A stretch of DNA of 64,000 bases, from NCBI GenBank assembly GCA_030770545.1, contig CM061097.1, forward strand, positions 2,852,501-2,916,500, in the 5' to 3' direction. The translations under genes were made by a program, and so were the position numbers. Shown piece by piece: positions 34,462-51,207 of this stretch (the stretch's first letter is position 1; each line of letters opens with the position of its first letter). The notes under the pieces were generated by a model. The model had not been told where the DNA came from and made no database searches. It saw only the letters and a program-made list of their open reading frames with translations. This DNA comes from Macropodus opercularis (Eukaryota; Chordata; Actinopteri; Anabantiformes; Osphronemidae).

Positions 34462-35970
34462 AAGGACTCCAGGCTGAACCCAGAAAACACATCCATCCTT
34501 CTGACAGATTTGACCCTTATTGTAGTAAATCTTTCCTTACCCCTTGTTAAGGCACACAGCACTAAACAGACAGTTAGAGAAGGATGGAGGAATTACAACA
34601 CGAGTTGTCAGGACGTCTTTTGGCCCAAGCAGACACACACACACACACACCCGAGCTCACACACCTGGGCTCAGCAAAAACCTGTCTTTTACCAGAACCT
34701 CTTTTCTTAACTCTGTTTTTTACGGATTTACTGTATCTGTTTTTTATCCCGTCCAACTCTCTGATCCTTGACCTTTTGTGATGAAGTGTGAGACATTTTT
34801 TAAAAGAAACCTTTTTTTCCAGGATTTTCTTCTTCAGAGGAGGTTTCAAATAGGAATATTTATTTTTACCTTGAGTGTACCAGCAATTTCAGCGTATTCA
34901 GTGCAAGCCCTACGTTTAACATGACTCTCCCACTCATGCTTTCAGTCTAATAAAGCATTGTGCTTAAAGTCTGTAGGACATATGATCCGTCTCCCCCAAA
35001 ACCAGTTGTATTCTGTGCCACAGTTCACTTCAACTCCAACATTACTCACATCAACTCAGCTGCAATGGAAAAATCTGGGAACGACAATCACATACTGTAA
35101 CAACAGTGTAAGCTTGGATAATACAATCTACACGCAATATGGGTGCTTTCCATTCTGAGCTGTATAGCCTGGCTCGGTATCTGAGTAACATTTCGGTGCC
35201 TTAGCCCGGTGTCCTACCACATATGTGAAGAAACACACGCGCGCACACAAAGCTCACACTGTAATACATACAACCAGCCATGTAAAGCGCACAGACGATG
35301 CCCTATGTTGTGTTAGACATCACCTTTGGGAGCTGGTGATGTTAAATCAGTAACTTCATGTAACTGTATCTCAGCAGGGACATGTTTATGGAGAGATTTT
35401 TAAAAAAAGGCGGCATGACCTTTGCCAGTGCACCTCTGTAAAGTGCCGTACAGGTTGGATTTCCCAGACGAATACGCGCGAGTTAATAAACAGTTAATAC
35501 TTGAGATGCGTCTGAGGAATCCAGCTTTGTTGTGTATATTCTGCTGTCCGTTGTGCCACTTGAAGGCCGTGTCTCGGTGCTACTGTACGCAGTGCCAAAA
35601 ACAGACCATGTCCGTGTCTAGTTTTTGGTTTCATTAGATCCGCAGTCTTTAACCTCTTTACAGCAACGGTATTTGTTTTCAATTAGGACGTGTAGGTTGC
35701 TCCTACTGTAGTTACAGCCATGCTATAATGTATGTTTTATGCAGACAGCCCTTAGAGGTTGTATATATCATGTGTACGGGAACATGGTGATGAATGCACT
35801 TTTTATGCCATAAGGATGCTGAGGAAGTTTTGTGACCATGGGAGAGACTTGAAGGACTTAACGCAAGAGGCTCAGAGACTGTGGCTACAAGCAGAATGCA
35901 CGCGCTGCTGCTGAAAGACTCACTGTACTACTTGTGTGCATTTGATATTTTCAATATGGAAACAAATAAA
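34462..35970 (+). other. DNAJB5: DNAJB5 3' UTR with several candidate polyadenylation signals
   Basis: AATAAA hexamers occur at 34949-34954, 35485-35490 and 35965-35970. The first gives a ~0.5 kb UTR, and the last, followed by a GT-rich stretch, gives ~1.5 kb. Alternative polyadenylation is plausible. Beyond it, a further AATAAA at 37125-37130 lies in the region converging with VCP. Confidence 0.45.
34632..34650. repeat. (AC)n microsatellite in DNAJB5 3' UTR
   Basis: About nine AC dinucleotides roughly 170 bp after the DNAJB5 stop codon. Confidence 0.85.
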
Positions 35971-37450
35971 CCAAATGTGTGAAGGTAACGGTTTGTCATG
36001 TATTTCAAATATTTATTCATCGCTTTATTTTCCACCCGCATCGCTAAAAGCAGACTGACTTGACAGCCTGTTCAAGTCTAGACGGGTTGCAGTTGAATGT
36101 ATCTCCTACAAAAGCAATGCAGGCGGGGCTTGACCAAAAACGTTAGTTTGCTACGTTACAGTTACTGTTCAGCTGTGTTCGCATGTCAGCCCTATGCACT
36201 TTCTTGTGCAGCAGGTTCAGGAGAGTCAGGCCGGTTGATCTGCATTAACAGCATCCAATCAAAGGAAACAGCTGCAGTGTAAAGTGTGAGGATATAGCAG
36301 ACAGTGAACCACTGGAGTTCTCTTCAAGATGTGGAGCAATAACGCCACACTGTGACTAATGTCATGTAACTGTATCAGCTATTTCTGGCTGTGGGTCTGG
36401 GTTCACAGCGGGTGTGTTTTCCCTGAAACACTGCTTTCTTTCAGCTCACTGAAATAAACCCAAATAAAAAAAAAAAGGAACTTTCATCCAACAGGACAGA
36501 GGAAGGACACGGCCCCGTGTATGGACCAGTACAAGAGAAATCAACTACAGTACAGGTAGGACCTAACATGCTTCTTGAAACTGTTGTTATATTTAGAATT
36601 GCAAATTGTTGCACAGTCTGAAACATTTAGTTCACTTTTTTCCACCTTTTAAAGTGCTCAAAAACTGGAGGAGGTGGAGGCAGAGCCCACAAAGCCGTCT
36701 GACCCTCCAGTCTCTCCTGGCTGCACCTTTACCTCATGCAGTGACCTCCCGTCTTTCTCTGCTTGTGGAGCACACAGAGGGTGAAATTACATCCAGTCAC
36801 ATTTCCTGAACCACTTTGTATGTATGTGGATGCCCCACACCCTCCATGGTCCAGAAGAACCTGCAGCCATTTGGCCTTTCCCTGAATTTACACCGGACTA
36901 AATCATCCCAATGAACAACATGAATCGCTGACGTCTCCTGACATTGTGTGTCCCTGAATCTCGATGTGAGCAGTCGTTCCGTTTATCAGGGTCATTTGTG
37001 TCAAGCTCCCCCCCCACAAAGCCACCGCAGGAGAGAACAGATGTGAACATCCTCATTTCATGTTGATATAACGTCTACACTCTAAGTTTTAAATATTTTC
37101 ATGCCGAAGTTGAAATTGATGTTGAATAAAGCCACAATGTTTTCTACATTTTTCACTTTTAGAGAGTGACCCTATGTGGTCATTTAGATGGAGACAAGCG
37201 CTCTGGACCATAACAAGACCTTTAAATTCTCTCATCCTGTCATACAAAGTACATTTCTAAATACAGGCGAAAGATCCCTGCTAAAACAATCTTAAATTTT
37301 ACACCAACGCACATTATCCTCCTGATTTTATGATCTACAAGTTTAGTCGGCGCTCATGTCTCTCCAGAGCCCAACATGACAGACACACTGCAGCCCAGAG
37401 TTTACACCAGCTCTCCATGAACAGCGTCACAGACATAACCTCAGTTTCGT
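35971..37450. other. DNAJB5-VCP convergent intergenic region
   Basis: No coding exon was recognised on either strand. It contains only short frames and A-rich runs. Confidence 0.55.
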
Positions 37451-37455
37451 GAAAT

Positions 37456-37461
37456 TTTATT
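37456..37461 (-). terminator. VCP: Candidate VCP polyadenylation signal
   Basis: TTTATT on the plus strand (AATAAA on the transcript strand) about 445 bp past the VCP stop. The VCP 3' UTR also contains long T runs on the transcript strand (A runs at 37748-37800 on plus). Confidence 0.5.
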
Positions 37462-37747
37462 TTCAACAACATAACCTTGACAAATTCGTAATACATTATA
37501 TGCTACTGTTTATTTTTTTTTTTAAAAATGAAGTCATTAGCAATATGCTTTCTTCTTTATTACAGTCTAGCATAGAACCCCGTCACTAAAGCCATTCATG
37601 TTGGTTGTGATATATTGAGAATGAGGCCACTCAACCCCCCCCCAAAAATGTACGCATCTGTCACACGTGGTTCATTTCCAACATCCCCTAACTCCCAACC
37701 CACAACAAAGCCAGGGCAAACCAGGTGGCTACATGCTTTCTCCAAGG

Positions 37748-37806
37748 AAAAAAAAAAAAATCATACAAAAAAAAAAAGAATATATAAAGAAAAAAAAAAG
37801 AAAAAA
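37748..37806. repeat. A-rich low-complexity tract in VCP 3' UTR
   Basis: Several homopolymer A runs broken by single G, T or C bases. On the VCP transcript this is a poly(U)-rich segment. Confidence 0.85.
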
Positions 37807-37905
37807 GGAACACATGAAAGAAGCACAAAGTCCTAAAAATTTGGAATTGGGTGAGAATTTGTACAGGTGTGATCCCAGTACTGACCACGGTGGGACAGTG
37901 AACAT

Positions 37906-44476
<6,571 letters not shown>

Positions 44477-44642
44477 GGTCGTCCACCTGGATTACTATTA
44501 ATAAATAAAGAAATTCTGACCGAATGTTTAAGAGGCTTAACCGGTTCTCGTTACCCAACGTTCTGCGATACAACACGAAAGAGCAGCAGTTTCCGTGGCT
44601 TCTGTACAGTTATAGCACGGGCTGGATCCATCCCGCTTCCTG

Positions 44643-44779
44643 ATTGGCTGAAAGCTCTTCGACCAGCTCAACAACCAATACGTGATTCTGCAACATGACA
44701 TCGTCGAGTATATTGTGAAACCTCAGCCAATTACAAACGAGTGGGCTGTTCGTATTTTGTCAAACTGCACAGTTATTGG
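44643..44779 (-). promoter_or_regulatory. VCP: Candidate VCP promoter with a CCAAT-box cluster
   Basis: Four CCAAT boxes in either orientation: ATTGG 44643-44647, CCAAT 44675-44679, CCAAT 44727-44731, ATTGG 44775-44779. Spacings are about 32, 52 and 48 bp, 170-300 bp upstream of the VCP start codon. There is no clear TATA box. This pattern is typical of NF-Y-driven housekeeping promoters. NF-Y binding is inferred. Confidence 0.5.
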
Positions 44780-44965
44780 CCTCTCACAAAAATCCATTCA
44801 CCCAATTAGCATTTACCGCGTTGATAATCAAGAATCATAAAAACATGACATTTGTCTCTTATTTTTGATCATATTAAACCCGTAATATTCCTGCAGGAGT
44901 GTTTTACGTAAATGCAAAGACCACATATAAGCTATATAAACAGTCATTATAGAAATACAGCTCTG

Positions 44966-44986
44966 TTTATTATAGATCGTTTTATT
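44966..44986 (-). terminator. FANCG: Candidate FANCG polyadenylation signals
   Basis: Two TTTATT sites on plus (AATAAA on the transcript) at 44981-44986 and 44966-44971, about 150-170 bp after the FANCG stop. This leaves under 200 bp between the FANCG 3' end and the VCP CCAAT cluster. Confidence 0.6.
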
Positions 44987-45134
44987 GCCTGGCCAACACT
45001 TCTTTAGAAAGTTACATGTGTGTCGTTATTTCAAATATTGCCTGTGACAGTGTTCATTTGTTTCATATACTTTAGTTGGTTTGTTTATGGTATGGATTTC
45101 AGTTTACTATGCAGTGAAAGGTGACAGTGCTCAG

Positions 45135-48100
45135 TTAAAGACAGGGGAGGTTGGCAGGAGTAAGTTCTTGTACTCTGTGCCGTAGCTCCATGGAGTCCAA
45201 CAGAGGGCCAGACTGAGGTTCCTGCAGGTACAGAGGGAGACCCCTGCAACACAAAAGCCAGACATCGTAGCATCATAGCAAACTGCTATGTTCTGCATTT
45301 GTCTAAATCTGAGCAAAAACATAAATTCATTCATACACTTCATCCTGATACTTTTATCAGCAGGTAGATCATTACGTACACATGCCATAACACCCTCCTT
45401 TTCCATCATTCTGGTACAAGTTAATCTTGGTTTCATTAGTCCAAAGAAACTTACTCCAGAACTGGTCAATCTTTTTCAGGTTTGTATCTGCGCTTTCTGT
45501 TCTTTACTGTTAGCTGTGTTTTGAACCTTGCTGTGAAGCCTCTGTATTTACATTCATAAAGCTGTGTCCTAAATGTAGATTTATAAATACATCATCACAA
45601 AACAAACCATTTGCTGATGTCTAGCCACAATTTAATTTCAATTAGTCAACATGAACTGTATTTTAGATGTAATCATGGATATTGAGATGAAAAATGTGTT
45701 TAAACAGTTGCCATATGACAGTGTCTTACTCTACTGAGGATTGTGTGTTGAAGCTCCAGGTCTTTTCCCAAGAAGCTGCTGCCTCCTGTGTCCTTCCAAG
45801 TCTCCACAACACTTCACCAAACCACAGACCCGCACCTACACCCTCTAAGAAGAAATATTAAACAGTGACTGAAATTTAAATTTTGTATCACACACTGATT
45901 ACAATATTTAAACATCAAAACTAGAATCAAAATGTGGTGTGTGTGTGTGTGTGTGTATACCCGGGGATGCCTGCAGGCTGAGCTGGAGGTCTCTCAGTGC
46001 GTCTTTAAGTTGGTCTATCTGGGTGAAGCTAATACCTCTACCAGCTAACGAAAGCCCCTTCAGTCTCTGGAGAATACAAAGATATGTTCCCTTCTTGACA
46101 ACCACATCGGCACTGGGCATCTTGAAGCCTGTAATCAAACATCAATAGAATAAAACCCACAGAGTAGCTGTAGGTTGTGTATTAATGAGTAATTTCTCTG
46201 CAAAACACAGAAAAAGTTTTTTTTTAAAAAACACCTTGTTTTTTCAGGCACACCTTCACCAGCAGGTTGATACACCTGTAACATTGACACAAATTGTATT
46301 ACACAGGTAAAATGTTTGGCTAAAACATTACACTGGAAATAGGAAACTGTATCTGTAAACCTTGTATAGTGGGTCACAGCCTGCTTCCAGTCTTTCAGGT
46401 GACTGTAGCAGTGACCCTGTAGAAGGTAAGCAGAGCCGGTCCAGAGCAGCATAGTCATCCTGTCATTCAAATCCCTGGTCTCAGACTCATTCTGCTCCTC
46501 TATCTCCAACACCAACTTTTCTGGCAGAAGATCTAATGTGTTGCTAATGACTTCCTCACAGAGCACCATGCAATCTGCAGGACGGCGGGACATGATCAAG
46601 GCAGCACCAGCCTCCAGGTAAAGCTCAGGCAACCTGGGAAGGTGAGGGACTTCAGCTGGGACCTGAGACAGGTCAGATGAACAGATGTTAGCAGAACAGA
46701 TGAAAATATTTCTCTTTATGGTTGGAGCCCATGAATAAGAGCCAGAGCAGGGAGAGTTTCAACAAAATACAATTCTGAATACCACATTGTCAAAATATTT
46801 TCATTCTTACTCCATGTCGATCTTCTGAGTGAAGAATAGCAAGTAGGTCTAAGTAATGTTCCACTCCCTCTGACAGCCTGGAAAAAGCACAGAAACGCTC
46901 TCTTGTTAGTGTGCATTGCAAATATACTCAGTTTGTCTCCACCTATAATTTCTGGACTGGATGACTGGTCAGATGCCAGTAAAAGATGTTGACAGATGAC
47001 TGTGAGCGCTACACTAGTCTTCTCACCTCCCATGGAGTACACATTTCTGGGCCAGATCCTGAAGGACAGAGAGGGCAGTGGGAACTGAGAGCAGGCTGCT
47101 CAATGACTGGCTGCAGAGCAGTAACGATGGGGAGAGGAGAGAGCTACTGGGCAAAGCAAGCTCTGTGACAGAGGGTAACATCAAAGTCTGTGGGACGAGA
47201 GAGTCTCATGCTTCATTAAGCAGACGTGCATATGTGTCCAAAATTAACCTTGAGGCTACAAATATACGTACAAATATGCAGGGATTACTTTTTTTAAACA
47301 ATAAAATAATTTACCTTCCAAAGGTTTAGACTCATATTATGCCTCTTTTTCTTTCCAATCATATGTATATGTACAGTGTAGATGTGTGACTCACGGAATA
47401 TAGCAAGCGAAGAGTTTGTATCTCAGCCTCTGTGTTGCCCAGCTGTCTATAGATGAGCATGCTCTGATACAGAGCACACACACATCGAGAGTCAATCTCT
47501 AGAGCCTTTCTGTAACACTGCAATGCCATCTGAGGGCGGTTCTGAAGACAAATCCACACATCACATGTACTGCAAAGCATTTTAGGTGCAAGCATGGCGA
47601 ATAAGTAATTTCCTGTTTGAGTAGTGTGAAGGTGTACCGTGTGGGCCAGGCAGCAACCTGAGAGGTGGTGCGTGTATGCTATTAAAGTTCTGGGAGCTGA
47701 CAGGGATGAAACTGTCTGCAGACATGACAGAGCTTCTGAGCTCTGACCCTCACTCAACCTTTCTGCACCTTAATAAAACATACAGAGAACAGACATTTTC
47801 CAGCATTCAGTACTAAATGGTACATTTTTGGAAAATAGATGAACAGACCACAACTAAGAGAAACATGTATTTAGATAAGCACAGAACAGACATCAACACT
47901 ATCGCAGCAAACTGCATCCGTAGTGCAGTACAGATTCCAACCGAATTTAACTGACCTTTGGCAATTGAAGTGCACATCTGCAATAGCTCAACTAGCTTTC
48001 TAGGATCTGTCAACAACAGTATACTGTCAGAGGCCTTTCCGCTCTCCTGGCTTCTCCTGCCATCCACATCACGAAGTGTCTCAAACAGAGAGCACAACTG

Positions 48101-49334
48101 CTCCTAGAGGACAAGAAGCAAAGAGCATATTTTAGTTTTTTTATTCTGCCATACACACACTGACAACATCATGCTTGAGCTATACCAGAGACTGCAGCAT
48201 GCAGTAAACAGCACTATATTAACACCACATAATTTTCTTGACAGTTATGCAATGGCAACAAAGTTCTAATGACCTAAATCAAAAGTATGGACTGGAAACA
48301 TTACAATCATACCCTAGAAAGAAAACTGTACCTGAAATTCCTCCACAATTTTGAGCTGGCAGGTGGCCAGCCATATTGCCCACTGCAGGCAAAGACAGTG
48401 GAGTATGCAGGAATTCAAAGTTGTGCTTTCTACTGATTTGAGAACTGTTTTCCAAAACAAATGAGGGTCTAAAGGAAGAGGTTCGTCTCCTGTCATCTGT
48501 AGAGCTGCGCGAAGAAAAGCAAGTCCTTCAAAGTAACATGGGGGCAGATGTATTGAAGTGACTGTTGTGTATCTACATTTAAGGTTCTGCGATCGGTGTG
48601 ATGGCCTACCTCTCTCTGTGGATCGCCTGAGGAGCAACTCAGCCTCTGTGAACTGAGACTGAGCAGCAGCACACACGCAGGCATTGTAGACGACTGACAA
48701 CTCCAAGTGAGCATGATCTGGAAGAGGGGAAATGCCTGCAACACAGAGACATGGAAGAATTACATATACCATTAAGAGCCTATTTTCCCAACAGTTTTAT
48801 TTGTGGGGAGAGTAGAGGAGCACCTTGGATCTTTCTTAAGAGCTTGGTGAACTCAGAGGAACACCATCTCAGACTAGCCTGGTTTGGGCCTGGGCTTGTG
48901 GAGTCTGCTCCTCTGTGCTGCTGCTGAAACAGACAGACTGATAACATGAACATGGTAGAGCAGAGTGTTATCTACATATAGGCAATAATCAATGATGGAA
49001 CACTCAAGAACTGTACTTAGGTACCGTTTAGAGGAATTCGTGGCGCTATTTATACGGTCCTATATACAATGTCTATACAAATCCGCATGTATTGTTTTAC
49101 TGAATTTAAACTGAAACACTGCACTTCTGGTTTGTTCGTTGGCGTCTGTTTAAGCTAACGGCGCCACTGGTGAGTGGTTCTGTAACATACCTTCCATTTG
49201 TTTACCAACTCGTTGTTTTCCTCGACCCACTGGTCTAATAAAGAAATTGCCCGATACATGCCATTAGACCCCGCGTCCCCGTTTTCTGAAGAAGTCAGCT
49301 GTGTTGTGTTTGAACCTTCCCTCTTTTGTGGCAT
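45135..49334 (-). CDS. FANCG: Fanconi anaemia complementation group G (XRCC9), TPR protein
   Basis: TPR scaffold of the nuclear Fanconi core complex, which binds FANCA and supports FANCD2/FANCI ubiquitination in crosslink repair. Fourteen coding exons, 5' to 3': 49334-49191, 48923-48824, 48735-48610, 48525-48332, 48103-47956, 47768-47638, 47541-47395, 47187-47027, 46877-46811, 46662-46361, 46275-46235, 46128-45961, 45844-45730, 45243-45135. They give 650 aa (human 622, also 14 exons). Family landmarks: LLDQWVEENNELVNKW near the N-terminus; LELSVVYNACVCAAAQ; RPQMALQCYRKALEID, a TPR helix pair; EGVEHYLDLLAILH; PELYLEAGAALIMSRR followed by CEEVISNTLDLLPEKL; LLQGHCYSHLKDWKQAVTHY; LRDLQLSLQASPE; and WRLGRTQEAAASW. 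Sequence is divergent, as is normal for FANCG, so order and exon phases carry much of the evidence. The start at 49334 gives MPQKREG; an in-frame ATG exists 41 codons upstream at 49457. Confidence 0.92.
45937..45956. repeat. (GT)n microsatellite in FANCG intron 12
   Basis: About ten GT units ending four bases from the splice donor of the exon ending at 45961. On the transcript strand the donor GTATAC is directly followed by the CA run. Confidence 0.9.
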
Positions 49335-49354
49335 AACAAATGCCACAGCTGACA

Positions 49355-49362
49355 CCGGAAGT
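49355..49362 (-). promoter_or_regulatory. FANCG: ETS-like site at the FANCG start region
   Basis: CCGGAAGT on the plus strand about 20 bp upstream of the chosen FANCG ATG. ETS/GABP sites near the start of transcription are common in TATA-less housekeeping genes. Function is inferred. Confidence 0.3.
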
Positions 49363-49459
49363 AAAACTTTGGCTTTTTCGGATGCGCTGCCCCCTGTGGA
49401 CGCATCTGGAACAGACACGACCCTCCCACGTGGCCGCCAGGTGGCGCTCAGCCCCAACT

Positions 49460-51150
49460 AGGCCCAGTTCTGGAAACTTCAGTCATTACGTTTCTACGGT
49501 TCTGTGGTTTGCGGTTGGTCAGTACATTGATATACTTGGAAATACGCACAAAATCACAGAGTTTTGATTGTTTAGTGTTTAATTCAGTTGCTCTATTTGA
49601 TAGAAAGGTGGCTTCAACGATGTGCAACCACAAGTTCATATATACAAACAAACAGGTTTTAAGGCCTTAGTTGTGTTACAGCTGAGTCATCCCTCAGTGC
49701 CAGGACAGCCATTTTTCTAGGTGTCCCTCCCAAGGTGACTGTGTTTTCTCATCAACTCCTTTCCTCACCTCTCATCCCTGTCTGTCATCATCCAGCAGTG
49801 CATCAGCTCGTTCCCCTTCTCACCCTCTTCTAACTGCTTTGACTCGCTGCTACAGGAAAGAAAAGGCTCTTAACATCCACTTCCCCACCGCTTTTTTTTC
49901 TGCATACATGCATTCATGTATGTATTTTGTCTGCCAGCATCCTAATTCCCTGGGATTTGGTTTCACTTTTTCTGACATTTCCTCAGTATCGATCCTGCTA
50001 TTTTCCATTTCTGCCTCTGTCTGCCTGTATCTCGGTTCATCCCTTCAAGGACAAGGTCACAACACCCCTTTCCACCCTTCTCACTCTCAGTGTCCTCCAA
50101 TAACTTTCATTAAAAGGCTTGTATTGTTTTCTTTGATGAATCTATTCATCGCATTAATGAAGAGTAGAGTAGAGTAACCTTAGGATGCATCTTGATCAAA
50201 AAGCCAATTAACCTTTCGTGAAAAACATTCATTTCAGGTTCTATTTTTTCGACACAGATGTGAAAGTTACTGTATGCACTGAAAATCTGTCCTCTCTGCT
50301 CCCACACACGAGAGCTGGTCTGGGTGAACAAACATTTCTAAAGAAAGGGGACTGGACACAAGTCTCCCTGCTCCTTTAAGATCAGGGTAAACCCACTCAC
50401 CCCAGGTTTGTCTAATCAATAGCTGCTGTATGTGCTCCTCAGAGCTGGTCCTCTTCTCAAAGGAGACAACCCTTTAGATCAGCAGAGACAGCACAGTCTG
50501 TGTGTGTGCAGATGCTGTATCATCCCGGTGCAACCCCTCATGTGCAAAAGTTGCAGTTTAAGCTGCTTATTTGCCTTTCAAGTTCAAAAACCACGGCACA
50601 GCTGCATGTCTGCGCTCGGGCAGGAATAGGTGACAGAAAAGAGTCATGAAGAAAGAAGATGAATAAATCTGTTCGCGTGTGTGTGTGACTCTGTCAATGG
50701 CCCAGCAGTTGAGTTGACTCCCAGGGGACTGGTGTGGATCTGCAAACTCACACTGCAGCAGTAAAGCTACAGAAAGCATCAGCAGAACACACGGTACAAC
50801 AACACAGCAGCGCACACAGACCTACACACAGCACAAATAAATGTTTTAATATGAAACATGAATAATGTTCCACAGCGGCAATGAAGAGCAACAGCAATGG
50901 ACGGTCACAAGAAGCCTGTGGCTCTGACCACACTGACGCTATCGTGGCCACATGATTTATGCACAAAGTGAAGAGTGGTGCATATGAGACCTAAACGTTC
51001 AATAAAATGCACCTCAGCGACACCTTCTAAATAAAACTCAGCAAAGTGCTTCACTGTTAAGCCTTTCCTGCGTAGGCAGTGGCTTTCTCTATAGAACATG
51101 TCTCTTTAAAGGCAGTGCGTCCTGGTGCTGACTAGTGAGTTTTCCCTCCC
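49460..51150. other. FANCG-NEFH intergenic region (divergent genes)
   Basis: No coding exon was recognised. FANCG is transcribed leftward and NEFH rightward from this interval, so it should contain both promoters and possible neuronal NEFH control elements. None beyond the TATA box could be identified. Confidence 0.55.
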
Positions 51151-51153
51151 TGC

Positions 51154-51160
51154 TATATAA
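51154..51160 (+). promoter_or_regulatory. NEFH: NEFH TATA box
   Basis: TATATAA 54 bp before the NEFH start codon, implying transcription start near 51185 and a very short 5' UTR. The ATG has an optimal GCCACC context. Confidence 0.7.
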
Positions 51161-51207
51161 GCCAGCGCTCCCCCTCCTGCTGCAGTCACTTCTCCGGCTC
51201 AGCCACC

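Noticed and set aside
48314..48772. Single long FANCG exon across the 84-nt segment
   Set aside because: The frame is open throughout, but a GTAGGC donor and AG acceptor in matching phase remove a non-homologous 28-residue insert and give the same 14-exon structure as human. Treated as an intron, with retention noted as a finding.
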